Shown: piece after piece, positions 48,159 through 58,119 of the stretch
Position numbering within the stretch: position 1 is the stretch's first letter
Layout: the number at the start of each line of letters is the position of its first letter
Source of the DNA: Zymomonas mobilis subsp. pomaceae ATCC 29192
GTDB taxonomy: Bacteria; Pseudomonadota; Alphaproteobacteria; Sphingomonadales; Sphingomonadaceae
Length of the DNA: 64,000 bases
Direction: 5' to 3'
NCBI RefSeq assembly: GCF_000218875.1
Contig: NC_015709.1
Coordinates: 1,054,001-1,118,000 of the forward strand
Translations under genes and position numbers: made by a program
Notes under the pieces: model-generated
What the model was told of the DNA's origin: nothing
The model's database searches: none
The model's input: the letters and a program-made list of their open reading frames with translations, nothing else

Positions 48159-50914
48159 TGTGCGGTACCCCAACTTGAACCCGTTCCGATTTCGACTTCT
48201 AAAGCCACGGGTAACTGAATAGTGGGTAAAGCCGCATCCATCATAACCCGACGAATGATCGGTTTGGCTTTTTCAACATCGGCTTTTGGAACTTCAAAAA
48301 CTAATTCATCATGGACTTGCAACAGCATCTTTACAGAAGAGAGCCCCGCTTCCTCTAAAGCCGCTTCCATTCTGGCCATCGCACGTTTGATTATATCAGC
48401 AGACATACCCTGAATAGGGGCATTAACTGCTTGTCGCTCGGCCGCCTGACGCTCCGTGACTTTGCGCCCTTTAATGGCCGGCAAATGTGTTTTTCTACCA
48501 AAGGGCGTCACGACATAGCCATGTTCACGTACAAAATTTAAGGTACGATCGATATACTGACGAATGGCAGGGAAACGCTCAAAATAACGATCTATAATCG
48601 CCTGTGCAGTAGTACGATCAATTTCCAGTCTTGCCGCTAACCCCCATGCTGAAATGCCATAAAGAATAGCAAAATTAATGGTTTTGGCGCGGGCACGGCT
48701 TTCCCGATCCACATGCCCAAAAAGCTGTTTTGCTGTTAAGGCGTGAATATCTTCTTTATCCTTAAAAGCCTGAAGCAAAGCCGGTTCATCTGCGACACAA
48801 GCCGCTAAACGAAGTTCGATCTGGGAATAATCGGCAGATAATAAAACATGATCGGGCGTTGCAATAAACGCCTCTCTGATTTCTCTGCCGATGTCCGTTC
48901 GGATAGGAATATTTTGTAAATTAGGATCTGTAGAAGAAAGACGACCCGTCTGCGCTCCGGTTAGCGTAAAGTTAGTATGGACACGCCCTGTTTCTGGATT
49001 AATCTTTCCGATTAAAGCATCACTATAGGTGCTTTTCAGTTTAGTGAGTTGCCGCCATTCCATAATTTTGACCGCAATTTTTTCACCGGATGCTGATAAG
49101 CGTTCTAATTCAGTAACATTAGTAGACCATTGACCTGTTTTACTTTTTTTTCCGCCTTCTAATCCCAGTTGTCCGAATAAAATTTCACCCATTTGTTTTG
49201 GGCTGGAAATCAAAAATCTTGTCCCGGCAAGATCATATATTTCTTGTTCTAACCGGCTAATATCGGTTGCAAAACGACGGGATAAACGGGCTAAAGCAGA
49301 CTGATCGACCGCAATACCGGCTTGTTCCATGCGGGCAATAACCGGCGGCAAAGGCCGATCGACATATTCATAGATAGCGGTAACCTGTTCTGTCGATAAG
49401 CGCGGTTTAAAAAGCTGCCGCAGTCTTAAAGTAATATCCGCATCTTCAGCGGCATAAGGCGCCGCTTGCTCGATGGGTAGCTGATTAAAAGATAGGGCGG
49501 ACTTCCCGCTACCGCAAAGAGATTTAAAACTAATCGGCTCATGGTTGAAATGAAGCCGACTTAATTCATCCATACCATGGCCATGTTTTCCGGCATCCAA
49601 ATCGTAACTCATCACCATCGTATCATCATAAGGGGTAATGGCGACCTGATGGCGTGCCAAAACAATCATATCATATTTGATATTTTGGCCAATTTTAAGG
49701 ATAGAAGGGTCTTCTAAAAGGGGCCTTATACGGTCAGTTAAGGCTTTAACCTCTATTTGCTTGGGGGCTTGATCCAAAAGATCAAAACCACCATGCCCGC
49801 AAGGAATATAGCACGCCTTATTAGGCGCGGTGGCTAAACTTATCCCCACTAAATTGGCCTGTGTGGCTTCAAGATTGTCGGTTTCGGTATCAACCGCAAC
49901 AAACCCCGTTTTATAAGCCTCGGCAATCCAACGATCCAAAGTCTCAATATCAAGCACGGTTTCGTAAAGACTGCGATCAAAATTTTGCTGAACGGTAGCA
50001 GCTTCACTGACACTGGCCGCGACTGGTGGTGTTTTACCCGCCCCCGCCCGTGCCAATAAGGATTGAAAACCTTGTTCTGCTAAAAAGGCTTGTAAAGGCG
50101 CCATATTAACGCCTCGAATAACTAAATCATCCAAGGGGGCAGGAAGCGTTTTATCATCCGCCAAGGATACCAATTGTCGAGATAATAGCGCCGTATCGGC
50201 ATAGGCTATCATATTCTGCCGCAACTTGGGTTGCTTAATTTCAGGAGCGGCCGCCAATACTTTGGTTAAAGACCCATATTCATTTAATAATCGGCTAGCC
50301 GTTTTCGGCCCTACACCTGGCACACCAGGAATATTATCTGAAGTATCGCCGGTTAAAGCCAAGAGATCACCTAATTTCTCAGGCTCAACACCGAATTTCT
50401 CGATAACTTCTGTAGATCCAATAGAACGATTATTAACAGGATCAAATAAACTAAGTCCCGGCTGTATCAGCTGCATTAAATCTTTATCAGAAGAATAGAC
50501 CGTTACTGAAAAGCCCCGTTGTAAGGCGACTTTGGAATAGCCGGCGATAATATCATCGGCTTCCAACCCTTCTTTCTCAAGGCAAGGCACAGAAAAAGCG
50601 CGCGTGGCTTCTCGAATCAAAGGAAATTGCGGCACTAAATCTTCAGGAGGGGGCGGACGATGGGCCTTATATTCTGAATAAATAGCCTGCCGAAAATTTT
50701 TTCGGCTAGAATCAAAAATAACAGCAAAATGCGTAGGACCATCTTGCTTGCGAACATTCTCAATCAGTTTCCACAGCATCGTGGTAAAACCGTAAACGGC
50801 ACCCGCCGGCTGCCCTTCTTTATTCGTTAAAGGCGGCAGACGATGATAGGCACGAAAAATATAGCCGGAACCATCAATCAAAATAAGATGGGGCTTTTCA
50901 GAATGATCTGTCAC
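48155..50914 (-). CDS. polA: DNA polymerase I
   Basis: Replication and repair polymerase (919 aa) for Okazaki fragment processing and gap filling. The 5'-nuclease domain is at residues 1 to about 290 (LIDGSGYIFRAYHRLPP, GLEADDIIAGY). The 3'-5' exonuclease domain follows, starting about 330 with the acidic AVDTETDN motif, so proofreading residues appear present. The polymerase domain carries SADYSQIELRL (about residue 697), NFAILYGIS and LQVHDELVFEVP (about 868). It ends GTAH at a TGA overlapped by the flippase start. It lies 15 bp after the SDR gene. Confidence 0.98.
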   Translation of the reverse strand: MTDHSEKPHLILIDGSGYIFRAYHRLPPLTNKEGQPAGAVYGFTTMLWKLIENVRKQDGPTHFAVIFDSSRKNFRQAIYSEYKAHRPPPPEDLVPQFPLIREATRAFSVPCLEKEGLEADDIIAGYSKVALQRGFSVTVYSSDKDLMQLIQPGLSLFDPVNNRSIGSTEVIEKFGVEPEKLGDLLALTGDTSDNIPGVPGVGPKTASRLLNEYGSLTKVLAAAPEIKQPKLRQNMIAYADTALLSRQLVSLADDKTLPAPLDDLVIRGVNMAPLQAFLAEQGFQSLLARAGAGKTPPVAASVSEAATVQQNFDRSLYETVLDIETLDRWIAEAYKTGFVAVDTETDNLEATQANLVGISLATAPNKACYIPCGHGGFDLLDQAPKQIEVKALTDRIRPLLEDPSILKIGQNIKYDMIVLARHQVAITPYDDTMVMSYDLDAGKHGHGMDELSRLHFNHEPISFKSLCGSGKSALSFNQLPIEQAAPYAAEDADITLRLRQLFKPRLSTEQVTAIYEYVDRPLPPVIARMEQAGIAVDQSALARLSRRFATDISRLEQEIYDLAGTRFLISSPKQMGEILFGQLGLEGGKKSKTGQWSTNVTELERLSASGEKIAVKIMEWRQLTKLKSTYSDALIGKINPETGRVHTNFTLTGAQTGRLSSTDPNLQNIPIRTDIGREIREAFIATPDHVLLSADYSQIELRLAACVADEPALLQAFKDKEDIHALTAKQLFGHVDRESRARAKTINFAILYGISAWGLAARLEIDRTTAQAIIDRYFERFPAIRQYIDRTLNFVREHGYVVTPFGRKTHLPAIKGRKVTERQAAERQAVNAPIQGMSADIIKRAMARMEAALEEAGLSSVKMLLQVHDELVFEVPKADVEKAKPIIRRVMMDAALPTIQLPVALEVEIGTGSSWGTAH

Positions 50915-50929
50915 AAAAGACCTTAATAA

Positions 50930-51679
50930 TTAATCACGATAAATACGAAATGAATTCCAGGTTTGACTGACCGGCATCAGTTCCAAAGAATTGATATTAA
51001 CATGCGGGGGCTGGCTCGCTACCCAGAAAAGCGTTTCAGCAATATCCTCTGGTTGTAAAGCATGGGCACCCTTGTAGGTCTGGTCATAAGCTTCTTTATC
51101 GCCCTTGGTTCGAACAAGCGTGAATTCACTTTCGCATAAACCGGGTTCTATAGACGTCACACGCACACCCGTGCCATGTAAATCACATCGCAAGCCATAA
51201 GAAAATTGACGCACAAAAGCCTTAGTCCCCCCATAGCAATTTCCACCGGGATAAGGCCAACGAGAGGCCGTAGAACTAAGATTAATAATCATACCGCGCT
51301 GTTTGATCAGTTTTGGTAATAAGTGCTGTGTAATAACAGCAAGGGCGGTGACGTTAGTATCAATCATAGTACGCCAATCCGCAAGATCGATATCAGGGGC
51401 GGGCTTTACGCCTAAAGCGAGTCCGGCATTATTGATTAAGACATCAATATCAGAAAATTCTGATGGTAAATCTAATAAGGCCGCCGTCATAGCGGCTTCA
51501 TCCCGAATATCAAAAGCAGCGGGATGCACTTTATCCGCCCCTAACTCGGTGACTAATTGAGCAAGACGATCGGCCCGACGTCCTGTTACAACCGCTTTCC
51601 ATCCCTGCTTTACAAAAAGACGGGCGGCGGCGGCACCAAACCCTGCGGTAGCGCCTGTAATCAAAACTGTTTTTGACAT
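50930..51679 (-). CDS. Short-chain dehydrogenase/reductase, YdfG-like
   Basis: Rossmann-fold oxidoreductase (249 aa). The cofactor motif TGATAGFG is at residues 8-15, with GRRADR after beta 2 suggesting NADP preference. NNAGLALG, the catalytic serine in NLSSTASRWPYPGG and the YGGTK (Tyr, Lys) pair are present. It closely resembles the YdfG group, which oxidises L-allo-threonine, serine and 3-hydroxy acids; the substrate here is inference. It is the first gene of the run leading into polA and is divergent from metX. Confidence 0.9.
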   Translation of the reverse strand: MSKTVLITGATAGFGAAAARLFVKQGWKAVVTGRRADRLAQLVTELGADKVHPAAFDIRDEAAMTAALLDLPSEFSDIDVLINNAGLALGVKPAPDIDLADWRTMIDTNVTALAVITQHLLPKLIKQRGMIINLSSTASRWPYPGGNCYGGTKAFVRQFSYGLRCDLHGTGVRVTSIEPGLCESEFTLVRTKGDKEAYDQTYKGAHALQPEDIAETLFWVASQPPHVNINSLELMPVSQTWNSFRIYRD

Positions 51680-51901
51680 ATCATCCTCCTCATATTTTTC
51701 GTGCTGTAATCGTCCCGTTATTTTTGGTCATGCCTGTTTTTTTAAGAGGCCGCAAACTTATGAAAATAGAATAATCATGATAGTTGTTACAAAAAGCACC
51801 CAATGCGCGGTAAAAAAAACCTTAAAGCGTAGCCGTGTTTGGTCAATATCATCAATCGCACGTTGACAAGGGCCGCTGCAACCGCCAATTCGCAATGAAC
51901 G

Positions 51902-53023
51902 ATGGATAATGACGTACGTTTTGGCCTGAAACGGCATATAACTTTACCCGATGCGCTAGCACTTGATGGCGGCAGTCTGCTCCCGTCTGTAGAAATAGCC
52001 TATGAAACCTATGGGCATCTTAATGCGGATGCCTCAAACGCGATTTTGATTTGCCATCCCCTTACCGCCGACCAATTTGCCGCCTCTGATCATCCGATTA
52101 CAGGAAAAGCCGGCTGGTGGTCACGGATGATCGGAAAAGGAAAGCCGATCGATCCAGATCGTTATTGCATTATTTGTTCTAATGTCCTTGGTTCCTGCCT
52201 TGGCTCAACGGGGCCTTCCAGTTTAGTACCAGACTCGGATCAACCTTACGCGATGCGTTTTCCGGTTATCACCATTCGAGACATGGCAAGAGCCCAAGCT
52301 AAATTGCTGGATTATTTAGGCATTCGCCGTCTGAAAGCAGCTATTGGTGGATCAATGGGGGGTATGCAAGTCTTGGAATGGGCGGCTACCTATCCTGATC
52401 GTGTTGAATCGGCGATCATTATCGCTTCTACGGCTCGACATTCAGCACAAAATATTGCTTTTCATGAAGTTGGGCGTCAAGCTATCATGGCCGATCCCAA
52501 ATGGCGGCATGGTGATTATTACGCCGAAAAAGATCCGCCCGTAGCAGGTTTAGCCGTTGCTCGTATGGCCGCGCATATTACCTATCTTTCAGAAGCGGGC
52601 CTAACCGCCCGTTTTGGCCGGCGTCTACAATCAAGGCAGGAAAAAAGCTTTGGTTTTGATGCTGATTTTCAGATTGAGAGTTATCTCAGGCATCAAGGTA
52701 TTCGTTTTGTCGAACGTTTCGATGCCAATTCTTATCTCTATATTACACGCGCAACAGATTATTTTGATTTGGCAGAGGAACATGGTGGTAAACTGGCGAA
52801 CGCTTTTCAAGGCACTCGTAGCCGTTTTTGCGTCATCAGCTTTGATAGCGACTGGCTTTATCCAACCGCAGAATCGCGGGTTATTGTCCATGCTTTAAAT
52901 GCAGCAGGTGCCGCTGTCAGTTTTATGGAACTATCTAATCCAAATGGCCACGATGCCTTTTTATTGGATGCCCCCGATCTTCACAGGACGATACACGGAT
53001 TTCTGCAAGGAAATAGAGCATGA
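51902..53023 (+). CDS. metX: Homoserine O-acetyltransferase MetX
   Basis: Alpha/beta-hydrolase-fold acyltransferase (373 aa) that activates homoserine for methionine synthesis. The catalytic triad is S151 (GGSMGGMQ), D317 (SFDSDWLYP) and H350 (NGHDAFLLD). The oxyanion region [16 protein letters not shown] appears as [15 protein letters not shown]. Whether the acyl group is acetyl or succinyl cannot be read from the sequence with certainty. The ATG is the first possible in-frame start after a stop at 51,896, and no good ribosome site precedes it. It overlaps metW by 4 bp. Confidence 0.93.
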   Translation: MDNDVRFGLKRHITLPDALALDGGSLLPSVEIAYETYGHLNADASNAILICHPLTADQFAASDHPITGKAGWWSRMIGKGKPIDPDRYCIICSNVLGSCLGSTGPSSLVPDSDQPYAMRFPVITIRDMARAQAKLLDYLGIRRLKAAIGGSMGGMQVLEWAATYPDRVESAIIIASTARHSAQNIAFHEVGRQAIMADPKWRHGDYYAEKDPPVAGLAVARMAAHITYLSEAGLTARFGRRLQSRQEKSFGFDADFQIESYLRHQGIRFVERFDANSYLYITRATDYFDLAEEHGGKLANAFQGTRSRFCVISFDSDWLYPTAESRVIVHALNAAGAAVSFMELSNPNGHDAFLLDAPDLHRTIHGFLQGNRA

Positions 53024-53670
53024 CCTCTCTGAAAGACCCTTTAATCCGTGAAGACCCATCGGTTAAAATATCGCTTTCTATACAACCTACGCGTCCAGAT
53101 TTCGCGATTATTTCAAATCATATTATACCGGAAAGCCGCGTTCTGGATATTGGATGTGGGGATGGGGCACTTATGTATGCCCTAAAAAAAAGTAAAAATA
53201 TTGATGCGCGTGGTATTGAAATCAATCCTGTCAATGTGGGTCATGCTGTATCGCGCGGGCTTTCCGTTGTTCAGGGTGATGCAGATACCGATCTCGTTAA
53301 TTATCCCGATCAGGCTTTTGATTTTGTTATTTTAAGTCAGACGTTACAAACGACACGGGCCCCCCATCAAATATTAGATCAGCTTTTACGGATTGGCCGT
53401 TATGCGTTCGTCTCCTTTCCTAATTTTGCTTATTGGAAAGTTAGACTAGAATTATTGTTACATGGGCGGATGCCGATGACGCCTAGTCTTCCTATTTCAT
53501 GGTATGAAACTGATAATATTCATATGCTGACGATAGAAGATTTTTACGAATTTATTGCCGCGCATCACTATAAAGTAAAAGAAAGTTGGTTTTTTACCCA
53601 TAATAAACAGATTACTGCGCGTGCAGCTAACTGGCGGGCAGAAAATGCCTTATTCCTTATTCATCACTAA
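53020..53670 (+). CDS. metW: MetW, methionine biosynthesis methyltransferase-fold protein
   Basis: Class I SAM-methyltransferase-fold protein (216 aa). The nucleotide motif [15 protein letters not shown] and the downstream [20 protein letters not shown] are typical of MetW. Its ATG overlaps the metX stop (ATGA). The metX-metW pair is conserved, and MetW is reported to be needed for full MetX activity in several bacteria. Translational coupling suggests equimolar synthesis. It is followed by a terminator shared with carD. Confidence 0.93.
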   Translation: MTSLKDPLIREDPSVKISLSIQPTRPDFAIISNHIIPESRVLDIGCGDGALMYALKKSKNIDARGIEINPVNVGHAVSRGLSVVQGDADTDLVNYPDQAFDFVILSQTLQTTRAPHQILDQLLRIGRYAFVSFPNFAYWKVRLELLLHGRMPMTPSLPISWYETDNIHMLTIEDFYEFIAAHHYKVKESWFFTHNKQITARAANWRAENALFLIHH

Positions 53671-53760
53671 CTTAACGTTCGACAGAAACTATAAAAACCC
53701 AAATACTTTAAGGGAAAATAAAAATTTAATCTTATTGTTATCTTTTGAAGTAAATAAATT

Positions 53761-53797
53761 AAAAGCGGCCTATCTCTTTTCAAGAAAAGCCGCTTTT
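53761..53797. terminator. Bidirectional terminator between metW and carD
   Basis: AAAAGCGGC pairs with GCCGCTTTT (9 bp) across a 19-base loop. A and T tails on either side allow it to act in both directions between these convergent genes. Confidence 0.75.
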
Positions 53798-53849
53798 AAG
53801 TCTACTTAATGCCTCAATCCATAATATGGATTACAAATAATTTTTAGAA

Positions 53850-54392
53850 TCAGTCTGCCATTTCTTCTTTTACAACCTGACGATGATCAGCAGCCGCTTC
53901 TTTCAAAATCTCAAATATTTTATCTAAGGCTTTGGGTTCGTCGGTATTTTCCATAGCGGCTAATTCACGGGCAAGACGGGAAGCAGCCCCTTCAAAAATC
54001 TGACGCTCGGAATAGCTCTGTTCCGGCTGATCATCAGCACGAAATAAATCACGTACAACTTCAGCAATAGAAACCAGATCACCAGAATTAATTTTCGCTT
54101 CATATTCCTGCGCACGGCGGGACCACATCGTCCGCTTGATCCGTGGTTTACCTTTCAAGGTCTGAATAGCTTCTTGAAGGGTAGCACTGGATGAAAGCTT
54201 ACGCATACCTACAGCCTCTGCCTTATTTGTAGGAACGCGTAAGGTCATTCTCTCTTTTTCAAAACGCAGGACATAAAGTTCAAGACGGGTTCCGGCAATT
54301 TCCTGGCTTTGTAATTCAACAACACGGCCTACGCCATGCTTAGGGTAAACGACATAATCGCCGACAACAAAACTCAGCGCCTTGGAAGCCAT
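53850..54392 (-). CDS. carD: CarD family transcriptional regulator
   Basis: RNA-polymerase-binding regulator (180 aa) of the CarD/CdnL family. The N-terminal Tudor-like domain, which contacts the beta subunit of RNA polymerase, is visible as FVVGDYVVYPKHGVGRV through about residue 65 (LRVPTNKAEAVGMR). The C-terminal helical domain includes KRTMWSRRAQEYEAKINSGD with the conserved tryptophan that stabilises open complexes. I chose the ATG at 54,392, preceded by AAAGG at nine bases, over an upstream extension of 12 codons. In alphaproteobacteria carD commonly sits next to fdxA, as here. Confidence 0.93.
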   Translation of the reverse strand: MASKALSFVVGDYVVYPKHGVGRVVELQSQEIAGTRLELYVLRFEKERMTLRVPTNKAEAVGMRKLSSSATLQEAIQTLKGKPRIKRTMWSRRAQEYEAKINSGDLVSIAEVVRDLFRADDQPEQSYSERQIFEGAASRLARELAAMENTDEPKALDKIFEILKEAAADHRQVVKEEMAD

Positions 54393-54726
54393 TATATACG
54401 ACCTTTCCTGTGGTAAAGCCCCCCGCAACGACGGATGATTGTAAAAAATCAGGTGTCAGAAACCCAGATATCAATAGCCGACCAAAGCCGGTAGTCATGA
54501 TGCGGAGAACCCATTTCTGTAAGACAGAGGAAGAAAAGAGACAGCATTTATTATCTGCTATCTGGTAAAGTTCCCCCAAAAATCTACTTTTCGAGAGAGT
54601 CTTTATCATAAATCAGGAAAAGTTCCAACAGCCCATAGCCTAATAACGCCCGAAAGCAGAAGCTAAGGGCGGTTATCAGGCTAAAAACGGCTATTATTTT
54701 TTAGAACGCTTGAAACGGAAAAAGGA
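54393..54726. other. 334-bp spacer between carD and fdxA
   Basis: It contains no credible gene beyond an out-of-context minus-strand frame overlapping carD. It holds the large inverted repeat at 54,636-54,683 and the presumed carD promoter. Despite the same orientation, this spacing suggests fdxA and carD are transcribed separately. Confidence 0.45.
54636..54683 (-). terminator. Long imperfect hairpin after fdxA, probable terminator or processing site
   Basis: TAGCCT-ATAAC-GCCC pairs with GGGC-GTTAT-AGGCTA with two single mismatched positions, giving about a 16-bp stem. It lies 43 bp beyond the fdxA stop. No U tract follows on the minus strand, so it may act as a Rho-assisted or stability element. 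Confidence 0.5.
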
Positions 54727-55065
54727 TCAATCGCCCTTCCCCGGTTTAGGTGAAAAGAATTTTTCTAACTTATTAGTAACGTCCCGCATTTCATCTGCAT
54801 CGGCTGGGGCTTCGCCTTTACGCGTGATATTGGGCCATTCTTCAGCATATTTGCTGTTCAGTTCCATCCAGCTTTCAAGGCCATTTTCCGTATCGGGCAA
54901 AATAGCTTCTGCCGGACATTCCGGTTCACAAACCCCACAATCAATACATTCATTGGGATTGATGACGAGCATATTCTCGCCTTCATAAAAACAATCCACA
55001 GGACAGACTTCGACGCAGTCCATATACTTACAACGGATACAGGCATCGGTGACGACGTAAGTCAT
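54727..55065 (-). CDS. fdxA: FdxA, seven-iron ferredoxin
   Basis: Small electron carrier (112 aa) of the [3Fe-4S][4Fe-4S] type. Cysteines at 9, 12, 17, 21 and 25 ([19 protein letters not shown]) and at 40, 43, 46 and 50 ([13 protein letters not shown]) fit the FdxA pattern. The acidic, tryptophan-bearing C-terminal extension ([16 protein letters not shown]) is typical of the family. It lies downstream of the helicase gene and upstream of carD on the same strand. Redox partners are not evident. Confidence 0.95.
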   Translation of the reverse strand: MTYVVTDACIRCKYMDCVEVCPVDCFYEGENMLVINPNECIDCGVCEPECPAEAILPDTENGLESWMELNSKYAEEWPNITRKGEAPADADEMRDVTNKLEKFFSPKPGKGD

Positions 55066-55244
55066 TAAAACAAACTCCGGTAAGAGGGCTCACGCCGAAG
55101 CTCACTTCCAAAAGCTCAACGACATACCCAGACGAACAACCACAGACGAAAAAACGACAGAAAACATCCTAAAAAATGTTCTTCTGGCTAATCATCTGCT
55201 CCGAAAGCAACACTCAAAAAGTGCCCTTTGGAATACGAACCCCT

Positions 55245-55273
55245 GCTCTAGAAATTAAATAGATTTTTGACAA
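55245..55273 (-). promoter_or_regulatory. Candidate fdxA promoter
   Basis: On the minus strand TTGTCA (55,268-55,273) and TAGAGC (55,245-55,250) are separated by exactly 17 bases. The -35 is close to consensus and the -10 is weak. It would give a leader of about 175 nt. Confidence 0.3.
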
Positions 55274-55338
55274 GCGTTGAAGCGGAAAAGCCCGATTCTG
55301 ACAAGGCAAGTGCAGTAAAAAGAATACAGTTTATAGAC

Positions 55339-58119
55339 CTACCCTAAGGGTAAAGTACCATCCTTTAAGGTCGCTAAAACGGCGAAGGCGTTCCCGATAT
55401 TCCGTTCACTGTTAGGGGATGCCCTTGTTGGACCAAGGCGACGCCTTGCGCCCCGCCATATCCACCGCTGTTCCCAACCCCAAACTTGCTGTTTTGTTTT
55501 TTGCGCCTGTCCTTGTTTTTTTTCCACTGGACGAAAACCCAGCTTTAACATGAGCATAGCAAAAGATTCAGGTTTTAAGCCCATGCCACGCATCATCGTT
55601 AGATCGGGTATAAAATCTGATTTTTTTACCTTTTGATGCGTTTTATCAAGCACCTTGCTTTTCGGATCAGAAATAGAGTCTCTTATGGACAACGGATATT
55701 TTAATTGAGAGCGTTTTAACCTTTTAAAAGGTGAAGCCAATTTTTTTTGCGCCTCTAAATTATTTTGAGCAGGCTCTAATTTTTCAGAGGACAATTTTTC
55801 AGCCCTTTTGAGCAAACGCTGGTCATGTGCCATTTTGGCCAATTTTTCGACGCTATCAACCCGTACCATCTGGCCACCCAAAGGCCGAAAACCGATAAGG
55901 CTCGCGCGCTCTGCGGTTTCAGCATCAAAAGGCTTCTCGATCGTTAGCTGTCCTTTTTCTGGATAAAAACGCAAAGGCTCATTTTTAGAGGCCGCCATTA
56001 AAGCAGAACGCCAACGTATCGCTTCTGGTTGAAGCAATGCCGAGATAAAAATATCCAATCGCCCAAAACGAATACCAAAAGCCGCCGCCTTTTTTCTTAA
56101 AGGACGATCTAAAGTTTTTATAATATTTTCTATTTCAAAACGGGGTAAATATCCGCCTTTTTCAATCAAAGATGCAAACAAAGCCCGTAACGCAGGGGGC
56201 GTTGTCATAATGGTTGCCACCTCCGATAATTTGACCAAAGAAGCTAATTTTTGTCCGGTCTGTTTTGTCAGCCAGTTGTTAAGCCGTTTCTCAATATGCT
56301 TTTGATCATTCGAGGTAAGACGTTCTAGCGGGCGATGTAAGATAATCTTGGGTGTCAGAAAGGATTTACCTCTATCCAAACGGGCAACAGGATACCCTTG
56401 CCACAATAGGCCGACGGGCTGCCCTTTTTCCGCTAATAAAGAGAAAGCCTTGTCCTCATCATCCGATAAAGCTTTGGCGCGCCGAGCCAATTCATTTCCC
56501 AGCCTTCGTTCAGCCGCCGCATGTAGCCGCTTCATATCGCCATGGCGAGAGGCAGGATCAACATGAAAAGTAAAACCGTCCAATTGCCCAATCATTTCGC
56601 CACCGACCAACACCGCACCGTCTTCTGCAAACTCTGTCGGGATTAGGTCAAGACTGGCTTTGCCCATATCACGCATCAAGATAGATGTGCGCCGATCGAC
56701 GAAACGTTGCGTCAGCCGTTCATGGAGGGCATCAGATAATTTTTCTTCTAACTCCCGTGCTCTATTAGCCCATTTTACAGGGTCTTCTAACCAATCAGAA
56801 CGATGTGCAATATAAGCCCAAGTCCGAATACCGGCCAGACGCTCAGATAAAATCGAAACATCGCCTTGCATATTATCCAGTTTGACGATTTCATCAGCAA
56901 ACCAGCTAACAGGCAGGTAGCCATTCCCTTCTGTTAAATAACGGAATATCCGACTGACCAAACGGCTATGCGCTTCGATACCTGTTTTTCTAAAATCCGG
57001 TAATCCACAGGCCGACCACAACCTTTTAACAGTCAAGCTGCTACGGCTTCGTTCCCTTATCTTGGGATCTTCCGCTAATTTGTGTAAAACAGCTAGATCA
57101 TAGCTTTCGGGGGCCGCTCTCAACAGAGGTAACCCCGGTTTATGTTCAAGAGAGGCAATCAGGTTGTCTATGTTACTAGTATCGGGTTGGCCATCTCGCC
57201 AATACAGATACTGAAGGGGCGGGAAACGATGTTCTTCGATAGCAGAAACTTCTTCTTCCCGTAATGCGGTTGTTTCTCCAGGCCATTGCAATACCCCAAA
57301 GCTACCATTGCGTTGAAATCGTCCGGCGCGCCCAGCGATTTGGGCCATTTCAGCAATTGTTAGGCGCCGTAACTGCCGCCCATCAAATTTACTTAACGAG
57401 GCAAAGGCGACATGGGTCACATCCATATTTAACCCCATACCGATCGCATCGGTAGCGACAAGATAGTCCACCTCACCCGCTTGGAACATCTCGACCTGAG
57501 CATTCCGCGTCCGAGGCGATAGTGCCCCCATAACAACAGCGGCGCCCCCTCGTAACCGCCGCAGCATTTCAGCGGTGGCATAGACTTCTTCGGCGGAAAA
57601 AGCGACGATTGCCGAACGCGGGGGCAAACGGGATAGCTTGGCAGGACCAGTATAAGAAAGCGTAGAAAAACGCGGGCGACTGACAATTTCAATCCCCGGT
57701 ATAAGGCGGCGTAAAAGAGGTCTAAGGGCATCAGAACCCAAAAACATCGTCACCTCGCGCCCTCTTAAATTAAGGAGCCGATCGGTAAAGACATGCCCCC
57801 GTTCCCGATCACAACCTAATTGGACTTCATCCAAGGCGGCAAAAGCAAAATCCCGATCCATAGGCATGGATTCCGCTGTGCATAAAAAATACTGTGCTTT
57901 TTCGGGTAAAATTTTTTCCTCACCCGTAATCAAGGCGACGCGCTCTTTTCCTTTTATCGCGACGACACGATCATAAACTTCACGGGCTAACAAGCGTAAT
58001 GGAAAGCCGATAACACCGGAAGAATAAGCGCACATGCGCTCGACGGCCAGATGTGTCTTGCCAGTATTGGTAGGACCAAGAACGGCAATCACGGATGACG
58101 AAGATGTAAAGCGGGCCAT
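55339..58119 (-). CDS. Suv3-like DExH-box RNA helicase
   Basis: Large helicase (926 aa) of the SUV3 type, related to the mitochondrial degradosome helicase. Motif I GPTNTGKTHLA (residues 15-25), an Ia-like PLRLLAREVYDR, motif II ALDEVQLG (a DEVQ box), motif III MFLGSD, and the C-terminal RecA fold with VATDAIGMGLNM and QIAGRAGRF are present. A long helical region and a basic tail rich in lysine follow (about 770-870). It probably remodels RNA during decay or ribosome work; the bacterial partner is not known from the sequence. It is followed by fdxA and carD, a common alphaproteobacterial neighbourhood. Confidence 0.88.
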   Translation of the reverse strand: MARFTSSSSVIAVLGPTNTGKTHLAVERMCAYSSGVIGFPLRLLAREVYDRVVAIKGKERVALITGEEKILPEKAQYFLCTAESMPMDRDFAFAALDEVQLGCDRERGHVFTDRLLNLRGREVTMFLGSDALRPLLRRLIPGIEIVSRPRFSTLSYTGPAKLSRLPPRSAIVAFSAEEVYATAEMLRRLRGGAAVVMGALSPRTRNAQVEMFQAGEVDYLVATDAIGMGLNMDVTHVAFASLSKFDGRQLRRLTIAEMAQIAGRAGRFQRNGSFGVLQWPGETTALREEEVSAIEEHRFPPLQYLYWRDGQPDTSNIDNLIASLEHKPGLPLLRAAPESYDLAVLHKLAEDPKIRERSRSSLTVKRLWSACGLPDFRKTGIEAHSRLVSRIFRYLTEGNGYLPVSWFADEIVKLDNMQGDVSILSERLAGIRTWAYIAHRSDWLEDPVKWANRARELEEKLSDALHERLTQRFVDRRTSILMRDMGKASLDLIPTEFAEDGAVLVGGEMIGQLDGFTFHVDPASRHGDMKRLHAAAERRLGNELARRAKALSDDEDKAFSLLAEKGQPVGLLWQGYPVARLDRGKSFLTPKIILHRPLERLTSNDQKHIEKRLNNWLTKQTGQKLASLVKLSEVATIMTTPPALRALFASLIEKGGYLPRFEIENIIKTLDRPLRKKAAAFGIRFGRLDIFISALLQPEAIRWRSALMAASKNEPLRFYPEKGQLTIEKPFDAETAERASLIGFRPLGGQMVRVDSVEKLAKMAHDQRLLKRAEKLSSEKLEPAQNNLEAQKKLASPFKRLKRSQLKYPLSIRDSISDPKSKVLDKTHQKVKKSDFIPDLTMMRGMGLKPESFAMLMLKLGFRPVEKKQGQAQKTKQQVWGWEQRWIWRGARRRLGPTRASPNSERNIGNAFAVLATLKDGTLPLG

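Noticed and set aside
51680-51901. SAM-II riboswitch upstream of metX
   Set aside because: Such riboswitches are common before alphaproteobacterial metX, but the expected pseudoknot sequence pattern was not recognisable here. A covariance-model search would settle it.
54340-54609. Minus-strand frame of 89 codons upstream of carD
   Set aside because: It overlaps the carD start in another frame, has no ribosome site and no family resemblance.
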